Below are positions 1 to 8,525 of a stretch of DNA of 64,000 bases, piece by piece (within the stretch, counting starts at the first letter, position 1; every line of letters starts with the position of its first letter). A program made the position numbers and the translations under genes. The DNA is from JAKGBX01 sp965366835 (GTDB lineage Bacteria; Pseudomonadota; Alphaproteobacteria; Rhodobacterales; Rhodobacteraceae), in contig CBDUGF010000002.1 in the NCBI GenBank assembly GCA_965366835.1, positions 8,157-72,156 on the forward strand, written 5' to 3'. Below the pieces are notes generated by a model. That model worked only from the letters and a program-made list of their open reading frames with translations, made no database searches and was not told the DNA's origin.

Positions 1-310
1 TGTCGATGTCACCGCCGACTGGTGTCTGACCTGCAAGGCCAACAAGGCGCTCGTGCTCGATCGCGAGCCGGTTCTGTCCGCGCTCGAAAGTGCCGACGTG
101 ACCACGATGCAGGCGGATTGGACCAGACCTGACGCAACCATTTCGCGCTATCTGGAACAGTTCAACCGCTACGGCATACCCTTCAACGCCGTCTACGGCC
201 CGGCAGCGCCCGACGGTATCGTTCTGTCCGAAATCCTCTCAGCCTCCAGCGTGCTCGACGCCTTGGAAGACGCCCGGCTTGCATCCCCCGTTATCGGGGT
301 GATGAGGTGA
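1..310 (+). CDS. DsbD-type thiol:disulfide interchange protein, C-terminal thioredoxin domain (5' truncated by window)
   Basis: Only the last ~102 residues are visible; the frame is open from base 2. The fragment starts VDVTADWCLTCK, a thioredoxin-fold active site of the DsbD/ScsB C-terminal domain (Cys at fragment residues 8 and 11). It continues through a thioredoxin-like stretch containing YGIPFNAVYGP, where the cis-proline loop is expected. Full-length DsbD-type proteins carry electrons from cytoplasmic thioredoxin across the membrane to periplasmic thiols. The gene converges on the L,D-transpeptidase and ccm block with only about 14 bases between. A thiol reductant beside ccmG and ccmH fits supply of reducing power for apocytochrome or copper-related thiols, but that link is inference. 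The membrane part lies outside the window. Confidence 0.8.
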   Translation, partial: VDVTADWCLTCKANKALVLDREPVLSALESADVTTMQADWTRPDATISRYLEQFNRYGIPFNAVYGPAAPDGIVLSEILSASSVLDALEDARLASPVIGVMR

Positions 311-324
311 GGCTGTGACGCCGG

Positions 325-906
325 TCACGCGACCGGATGCAACACCACCCGCGTATGCAGCGGGACACGATTGTAGAGGCCGATCATCTGGTCGTTGACC
401 AGACGGGCGCAGCCATTCGATACCCGGCGAACGAGGGTCGAGGGATCGTTGGTTCCATGAATCCGGAGCATCGTGTCGCCCCGCCCCGGCTGAAACAGAT
501 AGAGCGCCCGCGCGCCGAGCGGGTTGTTGATCCCGCCCGGCAGACCATTCGAAAACCGGGCATACTGATCCGGTTGCCGTTTGATCATCGCTGCTGTGGG
601 TTTCCAGCTTGGCCATTCTCTCCGGGCTCCGACGAAAAACGCGCCCGCTTCGTAGAGGCCGGGGCGCCCGATGCCAATCTTGTAGCGAATCGCCTTGTCG
701 TCCGGCAGCGTCCAGTAAAGAGAAAACTGATCGGGATCGACATGTATCTCGAACGGCTCAAATCCGGCCGTGGTCGCAACCACGCGCGGCAGGAGCTCCT
801 CAGAAAGCGCATAGTCGGGGATCAATTCGTCATGTGCGCGCAGAGGTGTCGCAACCGTAAGGGCCGAAACGGCCAGGCCACCCGTCAAAAAGCTGCGCCG
901 TCTCAT
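325..906 (-). CDS. L,D-transpeptidase (YkuD fold), Tat-type signal
   Basis: A 193-residue exported protein. The N-terminus MRRRSFLTGG followed by a hydrophobic run resembles a twin-arginine signal. The YkuD catalytic region is visible: His150 in IHGTND and Cys166 in SNGCARL, the usual spacing for the L,D-transpeptidase His/Cys pair. Such enzymes make 3-3 peptidoglycan cross-links or attach proteins to peptidoglycan. ATG at 906 is preferred because an AAAGGG ribosome site lies about 7-8 bases upstream. A GTG at 915 would overlap the ccmI stop but sits too close to that site. It is last in the ccmFGHI strand and probably co-transcribed with it; its part in cytochrome assembly is unclear. Confidence 0.85.
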   Translation of the reverse strand: MRRRSFLTGGLAVSALTVATPLRAHDELIPDYALSEELLPRVVATTAGFEPFEIHVDPDQFSLYWTLPDDKAIRYKIGIGRPGLYEAGAFFVGARREWPSWKPTAAMIKRQPDQYARFSNGLPGGINNPLGARALYLFQPGRGDTMLRIHGTNDPSTLVRRVSNGCARLVNDQMIGLYNRVPLHTRVVLHPVA

Positions 907-911
907 CGGGC

Positions 912-2066
912 TCACCCTTTCAATTCCGACAAGGCCCGCTCAACCTCTGCGCGCCTCGGGTCGTTGCTCGGAGCATCGCGAAGCAAGGCGCTCGCTGTCT
1001 CGTAGGCCGAGATCGCATTCTGGCGTTCCCCCAGGACGGAATAGGCATTTGCCAGCCTCATCCAGCCATCGAGGTCGTCGGGCTCGTCTTCAAGCCGCGC
1101 CGCAAGCCGTTCCACCATCGAACGGATGAACCCTGCGCGATCCTCTTGCGTCATGTCCCGGGCCGCCGCGACATCGGCAGCGGAAGGTCCGGGTGCGGCC
1201 ATTGGTGCAAAGTCGGCGAGAGTCAAAGCCGGACGGCCGATCCCGGCCCCCAGCCGGTTCGCCTCGTCCACAAAGCTTTCCATCCAGGGTGCAAAGCCGT
1301 CGGCGGACTCCAGTCGCGACACCAGCAGATCATGCGCACCGGTCTCGTTTCCGGCCTGGCCGAGGGCCATGGCCTTGAAAAAAGCTGCGGCAGGGTTGGC
1401 CGGATTCACCTCCAGGGCGGTGTCGATTGCCGCCGTTGCCCGGGGCGTGATGACACCGTTTTCCGCCCGGATCAGAGCCTCGGCCAACATCGACCAGGTT
1501 GCCGAGTTGGCCTCCTCGCGGCTTGAGACCGTCTCGAATGCCAACACGGCTTCGTCAAAATTTCCCATGCGCATATAGGTCTGCCCAAGCAGCATCCAGC
1601 CGTCGCTCGGGCCTCCCGCCGGATCATCGCTGAGCCGCGCGAAAAGCTTCCGGGCGAGCTCTGCAATCTTCGCGTCCTCTTCGCGCGCCGCCTGAAGCTC
1701 GGCGACAGGAGGATTCGACATCCCCGGCGCGCCGTTGATCGCATAATAGCCGATCGCGAGAAAGGGAACGAACACGGCCGAAACCAAAATGGCAGACCTG
1801 CCCTCTCCCGACGGCCGTGCCCCCGGATCCGCCGGCTTCCGCGACAACGTCAAAATCCGCCGCTTGATCTCCAGACGGGCCGCAGCCGCCTCGTCCGCCG
1901 AAAGCAACCCGCGGTTACGGTCTCTTTGTACCTCGTCCAGCTGGTCGATCAGAACCGCCGATGTCCCATCCTTGACCACCGCTGCGCCCTTGCCCCGCGC
2001 CAACAGCGGCCAGACCGTGAACAGAACCGCGGCCAGGGCCAACACAATGAAACCGATCCAGATCAT
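912..2066 (-). CDS. ccmI: Cytochrome c biogenesis protein CcmI (CycH)
   Basis: A 384-residue protein with an N-terminal membrane helix (residues 1-22), a cytoplasmic coiled region rich in D/E/R, a second membrane helix near 92-110, and a periplasmic C-terminal region with TPR-like helices (for example DGWMLLGQTYMRMGNFDEAV and DGWMRLANAYSVLGERQNAI). This is the CcmI layout: the TPR domain holds apocytochrome c for ligation by CcmF/CcmH. The start overlaps the ccmH stop (ATGA at 2063-2066), so translation is coupled. It lies third downstream of ccmF in a compact ccmF-G-H-I run. Confidence 0.92.
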   Translation of the reverse strand: MIWIGFIVLALAAVLFTVWPLLARGKGAAVVKDGTSAVLIDQLDEVQRDRNRGLLSADEAAAARLEIKRRILTLSRKPADPGARPSGEGRSAILVSAVFVPFLAIGYYAINGAPGMSNPPVAELQAAREEDAKIAELARKLFARLSDDPAGGPSDGWMLLGQTYMRMGNFDEAVLAFETVSSREEANSATWSMLAEALIRAENGVITPRATAAIDTALEVNPANPAAAFFKAMALGQAGNETGAHDLLVSRLESADGFAPWMESFVDEANRLGAGIGRPALTLADFAPMAAPGPSAADVAAARDMTQEDRAGFIRSMVERLAARLEDEPDDLDGWMRLANAYSVLGERQNAISAYETASALLRDAPSNDPRRAEVERALSELKG

Positions 2067-2539
2067 GATGTGCCTCCATGTTTTTCGGCCTTGATGAAGC
2101 GTGCAACCTGCTGCTCTTCTGCTTCGCTCAATCCGTTGCCCGCAGGCATTTTTCGGCCGCGCATCACGACGCTCAGACCGAAGAACGCGGCAATGACCGC
2201 CAGTAGCGGCGGCGCGATCCAGAGCGCATAGGTTTCGGGTTTGAATGGCGGTTTCAGAAGAACATAATCGCCATAGCGCGCCTGGATGAAGGCAAGCACG
2301 TCTTCGTCGCGATCGCCTTCCAGCAGCCGTTCCCGAACCAGAAGCCGCAAATCTCGGGCAACGCCGGCATTGGAACTGTCGATGTCCTGGTTCTGGCAGA
2401 CGACACAGCGCAATTGACGCGATATTTCGCGCGCCCGGGCTTCCAGCTCAGGGTCCGCAAGCATCTCGTCCGGTTCAACCGCCAGTGCGGATAAGGGCAG
2501 GAAGACGGCGAGAATTACCCATAAAAACAATCGTCTCAT
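2063..2539 (-). CDS. ccmH: Cytochrome c maturation thiol oxidoreductase CcmH (CcmL/CycL)
   Basis: A 158-residue protein with signal peptide (1-20), the diagnostic LRCVVCQNQ motif (Cys45, Cys48), and a C-terminal membrane helix near 105-125. CcmH keeps the apocytochrome CXXCH cysteines reduced or forms mixed disulfides during heme ligation. The start chosen at 2539 overlaps the ccmG stop in an ATGA junction; an in-frame extension to 2692 would run through ccmG and is rejected. This is the short single-domain form, with the TPR part encoded separately by ccmI. Confidence 0.95.
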   Translation of the reverse strand: MRRLFLWVILAVFLPLSALAVEPDEMLADPELEARAREISRQLRCVVCQNQDIDSSNAGVARDLRLLVRERLLEGDRDEDVLAFIQARYGDYVLLKPPFKPETYALWIAPPLLAVIAAFFGLSVVMRGRKMPAGNGLSEAEEQQVARFIKAEKHGGTS

Positions 2540-3102
2540 CAGCTGCTCCTGTCTTCGAAAGCACCGGCTTGCGCCAGTGCCGCGCGGAACTTGGCGACCG
2601 CTTCTTCCCCGACAACCGGGCCGACATAGCGGTAGAGCACCGTCCCGTCCGGCCCGACGATGAAGGTTTCCGGTACGCCCGAAATTCCCCATTCGATCCC
2701 CGCCCTGCCGGTAATGTCGGAGCCGATGCGCTCATAAGGGTTGCCAAGATCGGACAGCCAGCGCACCGCATCTTTCGGCTTGTCCTTGTAGTTGATGCCG
2801 AAAAGCCGGATGCCGTCGCGCTCGACGAAGCCGGTCAGAACCGAGTGCTCGGCGCGGCATGGCACGCACCAGGAGGCGAACACATTGACCACGACCGGTC
2901 GCGCATTGGCGATCAAATCCGAGCGCGCAAGACCGGGCGTTTCCAGTCCGTCCACCGGGGCAAGATCAAACGCCGGTGCGGGCTGAGAAATCAGCATCGA
3001 TGGCAGCGCGCTTGGGTCGCGTTCCGGGTTGAGACCCCAAAGGAAAAATCCTCCAAAGATCAGCGCGATGACGAGCGGAGCGAAAGCGACAATTCGTTTC
3101 AT
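2539..3102 (-). CDS. ccmG: Thiol:disulfide interchange protein CcmG/DsbE
   Basis: A 187-residue membrane-anchored thioredoxin-like protein: N-terminal helix (4-24) and active site WCVPC (Cys79, Cys82) in VVNVFASWCVPCRAE. The acidic loop GINYKDKPKDA and the cis-Pro motif GVPETFIVGPDG are typical of CcmG. It reduces apocytochrome or CcmH disulfides and is itself recharged by a DsbD/CcdA-type reductase, which fits the DsbD-type fragment at the window start. It is packed between ccmF (3-base gap) and ccmH (4-base overlap). Confidence 0.95.
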   Translation of the reverse strand: MKRIVAFAPLVIALIFGGFFLWGLNPERDPSALPSMLISQPAPAFDLAPVDGLETPGLARSDLIANARPVVVNVFASWCVPCRAEHSVLTGFVERDGIRLFGINYKDKPKDAVRWLSDLGNPYERIGSDITGRAGIEWGISGVPETFIVGPDGTVLYRYVGPVVGEEAVAKFRAALAQAGAFEDRSS

Positions 3103-3105
3103 CGC

Positions 3106-5106
3106 TTATTCCGCTGCAACCGGGTTGTCCGGAACCGCCCCGGTCCGGCGCGGGGCACCGACCCGAAGGCGCCGGTCCGAAAGCGACAATCCGCCACCGA
3201 GCACAAGCATCAGCGAGCCGAGCCAGATGAAATTCACCAGAGGCTCATAGAGAATGCGCAGCGTCCAGGCGCCGGTTGTCTCGATTTCCTCCGAAGCGGG
3301 GTCGGCGATCGAAACGTAAAGATCACCCGCCAACGTCGAACGGATCGCGGATTCCGTTGTGGTGCTCCCGGCCACCGGATAGCTTCTGCGTTCCGGGTAA
3401 AGCGTGGTCACCATTTCATCCTCGCGGCGCACGGTGAGCGTTCCGCGATCCGCGACGTAATTAGGGCCGCGATGGCGCTCGATCCCCTCGAATGTCACGT
3501 CAAACCCCGCAATCGAGATCACCGAACCGGGCTCGACAAACACCACTTGCTCGGACTTCCACGCGCTTGATCCGACAAAGCCGAGAATGGCGACCGCAAG
3601 ACCGGCATGCGCCATCGTCATCCCGTGAGAAGCGCGTGGCAGCTTGCGCGCCCGCCGCAGCACTTCGGAAAAGGATACATCGAACAGCCGGATGCGCAGC
3701 GCCCATTCTCTCAGGGTTGCAAGGAGCAGCCAGATCGCCAGAAGAATGGACAAATAGGCGAGAACCGGCCCGCCGCGCTGAAGATACCAGACCGCAAGAG
3801 TCGCCAGAACGGCAAGTCCGGCCACGAACCTCGTCCTCTGGAAGACACCCCCCAAATCGGCGCGCTTCCAAGATAAATAGGGCCCCAGCCCCATGACAAA
3901 GACCAGTGGCAGCATCATCGGGATAAAGGACGCGTTGAAGAACGGCGGCCCCACCGAAATCTTGTCGCCGGTCACGGCCTCCAGGAACAGCGGGTAAACC
4001 GTGCCGAACAGCACCGTCCCGGTTGCCGCCGCGAGGATGAGATTGTTCACCAGAAGCCCGGCTTCGCGGCTGATCGGTTTGAACAGGCCCCCGGCTTCCA
4101 TTGTCGGCGCGCGCCAGGCGAAAAGAGCGAGAGAGCCGCCAATGGATAGCGCGAGCAGCATCAGGATGTAGAGGCCGCGCTGTGGGTCGACAGCAAAGGC
4201 GTGCACCGATGTCAAAAGCCCCGAGCGGACTATGAACGTCCCCAGCAGCGACAGCGAAAAGGTCAGGATCGCCAGGAGGATCGTCCAGCTTTTGAACGCA
4301 TTGCGCTTTTCCGTCACGATCGCCGAATGCAGCAGCGCAGTTCCGAGCAGCCATGGCATGAAGCTCACATTCTCGACCGGATCCCAGAACCACCAGCCGC
4401 CCCAGCCAAGCTCGTAGTAAGCCCACCACGACCCAAGCGCGATCCCCGCGGTCAGGCTCATCCACGCCGCCAGCGTCCAGGGCCGTACCCAGCGCGCCCA
4501 GGCAGTATCGACCCGCCCTTCCAGCAAAGCCGCGACCGCAAAGGAAAACACGATCGAGAACCCGACATAACCGAAATAGAGCAGCGGCGGATGCATGGCC
4601 AATCCGATATCCTGAAGCAGGGGGTTGAGATCGTTTCCATCCACCGGCGGCGGGAAAACCCGGTCGAAGGGATTCGACGTCAGCAACAGGAACGATACAA
4701 AGCCAACGCTGATCCAGGCTTGCACAGACAGGGTGCGCGCCTTCAACGGTTCGGGAATGCTGGAGCCGAAGAGCGAGACGCCCGCCCCGAAGATCGTCAG
4801 GATCAAGACCCAGAGCAGTAGCGAGCCTTCATGGCTGCCCCAGGTGCCGGCGATCTTGAACAACATCGGCTTCAGGGAATGTGAATTCTCGACGACGTTG
4901 CGAACCGTGAAATCGCTGACCATAAAGGATCGCATCAAGGCTGCAAATGCCACGGCGACGAAAAACATCTGGCCGAGTGCCGATGCCTGCGCCGAGCGCA
5001 TCCAGAGCAGGTTGCCGCGCGACGCGCCGAGGATAGGAACCACGCTTTGAAACAGCGCAAGCGCCAATGTCAGCGCCAGGGCGAAATGGCCGATTTCGGG
5101 GATCAT
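3106..5106 (-). CDS. ccmF: Heme lyase subunit CcmF
   Basis: A 666-residue polytopic membrane protein with the tryptophan-rich heme-handling WWD signature (WGGWWFWDPVENVSFMPW) and many hydrophobic segments, as expected for CcmF, which with CcmH/I attaches heme to apocytochromes c. ATG at 5106 (MIPEIGHF) is preferred to the in-frame TTG at 5112. Family members are usually 640-670 residues, so it is full length. No ccmE, ccmA, ccmB or ccmC is present here, so this block needs heme chaperone functions encoded elsewhere. The set may be an accessory copy carried on the copper island. Confidence 0.95.
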   Translation of the reverse strand: MIPEIGHFALALTLALALFQSVVPILGASRGNLLWMRSAQASALGQMFFVAVAFAALMRSFMVSDFTVRNVVENSHSLKPMLFKIAGTWGSHEGSLLLWVLILTIFGAGVSLFGSSIPEPLKARTLSVQAWISVGFVSFLLLTSNPFDRVFPPPVDGNDLNPLLQDIGLAMHPPLLYFGYVGFSIVFSFAVAALLEGRVDTAWARWVRPWTLAAWMSLTAGIALGSWWAYYELGWGGWWFWDPVENVSFMPWLLGTALLHSAIVTEKRNAFKSWTILLAILTFSLSLLGTFIVRSGLLTSVHAFAVDPQRGLYILMLLALSIGGSLALFAWRAPTMEAGGLFKPISREAGLLVNNLILAAATGTVLFGTVYPLFLEAVTGDKISVGPPFFNASFIPMMLPLVFVMGLGPYLSWKRADLGGVFQRTRFVAGLAVLATLAVWYLQRGGPVLAYLSILLAIWLLLATLREWALRIRLFDVSFSEVLRRARKLPRASHGMTMAHAGLAVAILGFVGSSAWKSEQVVFVEPGSVISIAGFDVTFEGIERHRGPNYVADRGTLTVRREDEMVTTLYPERRSYPVAGSTTTESAIRSTLAGDLYVSIADPASEEIETTGAWTLRILYEPLVNFIWLGSLMLVLGGGLSLSDRRLRVGAPRRTGAVPDNPVAAE

Positions 5107-5173
5107 GTGCAATACCTGTCATTCTGAATTGGGGTCATGCGCCAAAGCCGCAACCCGCAGGGCGGCATCAGTG

Positions 5174-5491
5174 TCAGTCTTCGAGGGCGGTCTTGCGCTT
5201 CTTGAACTCGTCCTCGTCGATCTCGCCTTTGGCAAAACGCTCCTTGAGGATGTTCATCGCATCCGACTGCCCACGCCCGCTCCTGCCATCGCCGAACCAA
5301 CGCACCGCGACAACGATCAGCGCGATGATGACGGCCCAGAAGACCAACATCATGAGACCGCCAAACATTCCGTATCCTCCGCCCCACATCATGTGATCGT
5401 GGCCCCACGCGCCATCGCCGCGCTGATCGGCATAGGCCGTTGAAGCCGCTAAAGACGCTGCTGTCACCGCGATTTTGAATGTTTTCCACAT
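5174..5491 (-). CDS. Small membrane protein with C-terminal SHOCT domain
   Basis: About 105 residues starting at ATG 5491, with GGAGAA about nine bases upstream. It has a signal-like N-terminus (MWKTFKIAVTAASLAAS), a His/Met/Gly-rich outer stretch (GHDHMMWGGGYGMFGG), one membrane helix (MLVFWAVIIALIVVAVRWF) and a SHOCT domain at the C-terminus (MNILKERFAKGEIDEDEF). SHOCT domains are short oligomerisation modules of unsettled function. The His/Met stretch next to the copper-type sensor suggests metal contact, but this is inference. It lies directly downstream of the sensor kinase. Confidence 0.75.
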   Translation of the reverse strand: MWKTFKIAVTAASLAASTAYADQRGDGAWGHDHMMWGGGYGMFGGLMMLVFWAVIIALIVVAVRWFGDGRSGRGQSDAMNILKERFAKGEIDEDEFKKRKTALED

Positions 5492-5495
5492 CGTA

Positions 5496-6902
5496 TCATT
5501 CTCCTTTTCCTTGAACGGCATCTCCGGCAAGCGGGATCACGACGGTTGCCCGCAACCCGCCCTCCTGCCGGTTTGCCAATGAAATATCGCCACCATGTGC
5601 ACGGATGATGGTTCGGGCGATCGAGAGCCCGAGGCCATGCCCCCCGGTTTCGAGGGATCGCGATTCCTCGAGCCGGTAGAACGGATCGAATACCCGCTCC
5701 AGTTCAGTTCCGGGGATGCCCGGGCCATCGTCTTCGACAGTGATCACCAGCTCATGTTGTTGTTTCAAATACACAACCCGCGCTGTCCCGCCGTAGCGCG
5801 TGGCGTTTACGATGACATTGCGCAGGGCACGCCGAAAGGAATTGGGGCGAATGCGCGCCCGGATTTCCGGGCCTTGCGCGAGATCGAATTTCTCCACCAT
5901 GTCGGCACGCAGCGATCCCAGGAAATCGCCGACAATCACTTCTTCGGCTTTTTCCGATCCAGTCAGGCCGCGCGCGAATGTCAGCGTCGCCTCGACCATG
6001 GTCTGCATCTCCTCGATCGAAGCGACGAGACTGTCACGCGTTTCGGCCTCGTCAACCAACTCGGCTCTGACACGCATGGCGGTGAGCGGGGATCGAAGAT
6101 CATGTCCCAACGCAGCCAGAAGCCTGGTTCGGTCGGCAACGAAACGTGTCAGGCGGTCCTGCATCCGGTTGAACGCGGTTGTCAGGTTCCGCACCTCTTT
6201 CGGGCCGGACATCGGCAAGTCGGTCACTTCTTCTCCGCGGCCAAGATTGTCGGCAGCTTTCACCAGCCGTTGCAGCGGCCCGGTCAACCGCGTGAACAGG
6301 AACCAGAAGGCCACGACAAGAATCAGTGCCGCCGTCAGCGCAAAGGTCAGCGTGGAAAACAGCGGCCATTGCAGCGGCGGACGCTCGAAGCGGGTGCCGA
6401 CGTTCAGCCACTGGCCGCTCGAAAGCGCGATCGACAGGTTCATTTCGACGGCCGACATCTCGCCGCGCATCATCGCCATGTGCATCTCGGCCATTTCCAT
6501 CGACAAATGCGGCAGCGGCAGGATCTGGCCTTCGATCTGATGCAGCTCGACGCGAATGTCGCGGCTATAGGTATCGCCCAACAACGTCCGGACCCGGGAT
6601 TCGACCAGCCCGCCATCCGAATGAACGGTGTGGTTCACGATCGGCCCATCCGACAAGTCGAAACGAACCAGCGGAGAATTGGCGGCACGCAGGATCGAGG
6701 CGTGCAGATCCACAGGCGCCTCTTCCAGCAGCCGGGCGACATTCGCGGCCCGCCCTGCCGCCTCGAAACCGAGCGCGGCGCGTATCGCCAGGCTGCGCTC
6801 ATCTACGAACAGCCACAGGCTGATCACCTGCGCCACGGCCAGGGCCGCCACGATCAGAACGATCAGCTGAACTCGCAGGCTATCGAACGGCCGCCGCATC
6901 AT
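5496..6902 (-). CDS. Two-component sensor histidine kinase with Met/His-rich periplasmic domain
   Basis: A 468-residue kinase. Membrane helices lie near residues 12-32 and 183-203 and flank a periplasmic domain. The cytoplasmic part has HAMP (about 204-255), phospho-acceptor His267 in GHDLRSPLT, and an ATPase domain with DDGPGIPG and GHGLGLSIA. The periplasmic domain carries a cluster around residues 132-153 (PHLSMEMAEMHMAMMRGEM), rich in Met and His, a composition often used to bind Cu(I). With copper-export genes alongside, a copper or silver sensing role is likely but not proven. The start overlaps the response-regulator stop (ATGA). Confidence 0.88.
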   Translation of the reverse strand: MMRRPFDSLRVQLIVLIVAALAVAQVISLWLFVDERSLAIRAALGFEAAGRAANVARLLEEAPVDLHASILRAANSPLVRFDLSDGPIVNHTVHSDGGLVESRVRTLLGDTYSRDIRVELHQIEGQILPLPHLSMEMAEMHMAMMRGEMSAVEMNLSIALSSGQWLNVGTRFERPPLQWPLFSTLTFALTAALILVVAFWFLFTRLTGPLQRLVKAADNLGRGEEVTDLPMSGPKEVRNLTTAFNRMQDRLTRFVADRTRLLAALGHDLRSPLTAMRVRAELVDEAETRDSLVASIEEMQTMVEATLTFARGLTGSEKAEEVIVGDFLGSLRADMVEKFDLAQGPEIRARIRPNSFRRALRNVIVNATRYGGTARVVYLKQQHELVITVEDDGPGIPGTELERVFDPFYRLEESRSLETGGHGLGLSIARTIIRAHGGDISLANRQEGGLRATVVIPLAGDAVQGKGE

Positions 6903-7621
6903 TCGATGACCTCAACATCTGCGGCCAGGCAATATCCACCGTTGCGAACGGTGGTGATGATCCTCGGGCGAAGCACGTCCGGCTCGATCTTGCGCCGGAG
7001 CCGGCTGATCTGGTTGTCGATCGTCCGGTCCAGCGGTCCGGCGGTGCGCCCCGCGGTGAGATCGAGCAGCTGATCACGGCTCAGAACCATGCGCGCACGT
7101 TCCAGAAGGACCGTCAAAAGCTTGAAATCCGCTGTCGTCAACGGAGTTTTTTCGCCGCTCTCGCCGATCAGGACATGCTGGTCGGCGTCCAGGACCAGAT
7201 GCGCGAACCGCACGGTTTTCCCGGCAAACTCCCCGGCATGCAGTTCCGTCTGCTCGCTTCGCCGCAACACCGCCTTGATCCGCGCCAACAGCTCGCGCGG
7301 GTTGAATGGCTTGCTCACATAGTCATCGGCACCGATTTCCAGACCCACGATGCGGTCGGTCTCCTCGCCCAGCGCCGTCAGCAAGATGATGGGTATCTTC
7401 TGCTTGGCAGAGAGCCGCTGACAGACCGACAGACCGCTTTCTCCGGGCATCATTACATCGAGCACCAAGAGATCGAAATGCCCCGCCGCAAGTTTGGCGT
7501 CCATGTCATGCGCGTCTTTGGCGGCCGTGGCGCGCATACCGTTCTTCTCGAGAAAGCGCGAAACGCTTTCCCGGATCTCTTTATGATCATCAACCACCAG
7601 GATGTGCGGAGCCTCGGACAT
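6899..7621 (-). CDS. OmpR-family response regulator
   Basis: A 240-residue regulator with an N-terminal receiver domain (acidic pair Asp11/Asp12, phospho-acceptor Asp55 in LLVLDVMMPG, conserved Lys in YVSKPFNPRELLARI) and a C-terminal winged-helix domain (FKLLTVLLERARMVLSRDQLL and RTIDNQISRLRRKIEPD). It pairs with the overlapping downstream kinase. The divergent promoter region to the EF-hand gene (7622-7792) is the obvious place for its binding sites; a short inverted repeat (GGCTTT...AAAGCC, 7742-7766) lies there, but I cannot assign an operator. Confidence 0.93.
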   Translation of the reverse strand: MSEAPHILVVDDHKEIRESVSRFLEKNGMRATAAKDAHDMDAKLAAGHFDLLVLDVMMPGESGLSVCQRLSAKQKIPIILLTALGEETDRIVGLEIGADDYVSKPFNPRELLARIKAVLRRSEQTELHAGEFAGKTVRFAHLVLDADQHVLIGESGEKTPLTTADFKLLTVLLERARMVLSRDQLLDLTAGRTAGPLDRTIDNQISRLRRKIEPDVLRPRIITTVRNGGYCLAADVEVIE

Positions 7622-7792
7622 ATTTTCCCTTTTAGTGAAAGCGTTTGTGAAAGGTCAGGGCCAGTTTTGTCACCAATTGTATCAGGACCGGCGTCCTGCG
7701 ACAGGCCATTACAAAACCCTTCGTGCAGGTCATTCAATTTCGGCTTTTCATGCCGATTTGAAAGCCACCGAAACCAGACATGTGAGGACAAG

Positions 7793-8437
7793 ATGAAAAC
7801 GTTCACAGCAATTGCGACAGCACTCGCGCTATCGACGGCATCCGCCGGCATTGCCTTCGCCGAAACCGGCCATGGGCACGGCCCCGGCCCCGGCGCTGCA
7901 AAAGCCGGCCCCGGCGCCGCGATGCAAGGCGGCGGCCACGACATGATGCAGAAGATGATGCGTATGCATGCCGGCATGATGGGTGGCTCCGGCATGGGCC
8001 AGATCGGCATGATGGACCAGGACATGATGCGGATGATGGGCGCTGGCGGCATGCCCGGAATGTCCGGCGCGGCAGGCTCGATGATGAGCATGTTCGATAC
8101 CGACGGCGATGGAACGGTCACCCCCGAGGAAGCACATGGGCAGCTCCAATCAATGCACGAAAGCTTTGATGCAAACGGGGATGGCACCCTTACCATTGAC
8201 GAGTTCGAAACCCTGCACAGCTCGATGATCCGTGAAAGCATGGTCGATCGGTTTCAGCACCTCGACGCTGATGGCGACGGGAAGATCACCGCGGGGGAAA
8301 TGACGAGTCCGGCAGACCGGATGGAGCGCATGAAAATGATGTCTGACGGCATGATGGGCGGTACCGGCGGCAGCATGATGAACGGCGCCGGTAGCGGCAT
8401 GATGAATGGCGCCTCTGACGACACCGACAGCAACTGA
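7793..8437 (+). CDS. Exported Met-rich protein with three EF-hand motifs
   Basis: A 214-residue protein starting at ATG 7793. A cleavable signal (1-23) is followed by a His/Gly/Pro-rich segment, a Met-rich segment (about 44-100, with MMQKMMRMHAGMM and MMDQDMMRMM), three EF-hand loops at 102-113 (DTDGDGTVTPEE), 126-137 (DANGDGTLTIDE) and 158-169 (DADGDGKITAGE), and a second Met-rich tail (175-205, MMGGTGGSMM-type repeats). EF-hands bind Ca2+, while Met clusters usually bind Cu(I)/Ag(I), so this is a candidate periplasmic dual metal binder. It is divergent from the two-component genes and heads the plus-strand copper genes. I know no named family with this exact layout. Confidence 0.8.
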   Translation: MKTFTAIATALALSTASAGIAFAETGHGHGPGPGAAKAGPGAAMQGGGHDMMQKMMRMHAGMMGGSGMGQIGMMDQDMMRMMGAGGMPGMSGAAGSMMSMFDTDGDGTVTPEEAHGQLQSMHESFDANGDGTLTIDEFETLHSSMIRESMVDRFQHLDADGDGKITAGEMTSPADRMERMKMMSDGMMGGTGGSMMNGAGSGMMNGASDDTDSN

Positions 8438-8463
8438 AACCCTTCGTTCAGTTTCTCGCTGCT

Positions 8464-8499
8464 CCGAGCGGGCGTCACATGAGCGTGACGTTCGCTCGG
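8464..8499. terminator. Long GC-rich hairpin between EF-hand gene and DUF302 gene
   Basis: Nested arms: CCGAGCG (8464-8470) pairs with CGCTCGG (8493-8499) and CGTCAC (8473-8478) pairs with GTGACG (8485-8490), around a six-base loop. No long T-run follows, so it may act as a partial terminator or as an mRNA-stabilising stem between the two cistrons. Confidence 0.55.
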
Positions 8500-8525
8500 G
8501 GCGAAAACCAAGCAGGAGTATCAAC

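Noticed and set aside
5595..7073. A 492-codon plus-strand open frame opposite the sensor kinase
   Set aside because: It is an antisense artefact of high GC; the kinase frame has clear HAMP and ATPase motifs and this one has none.
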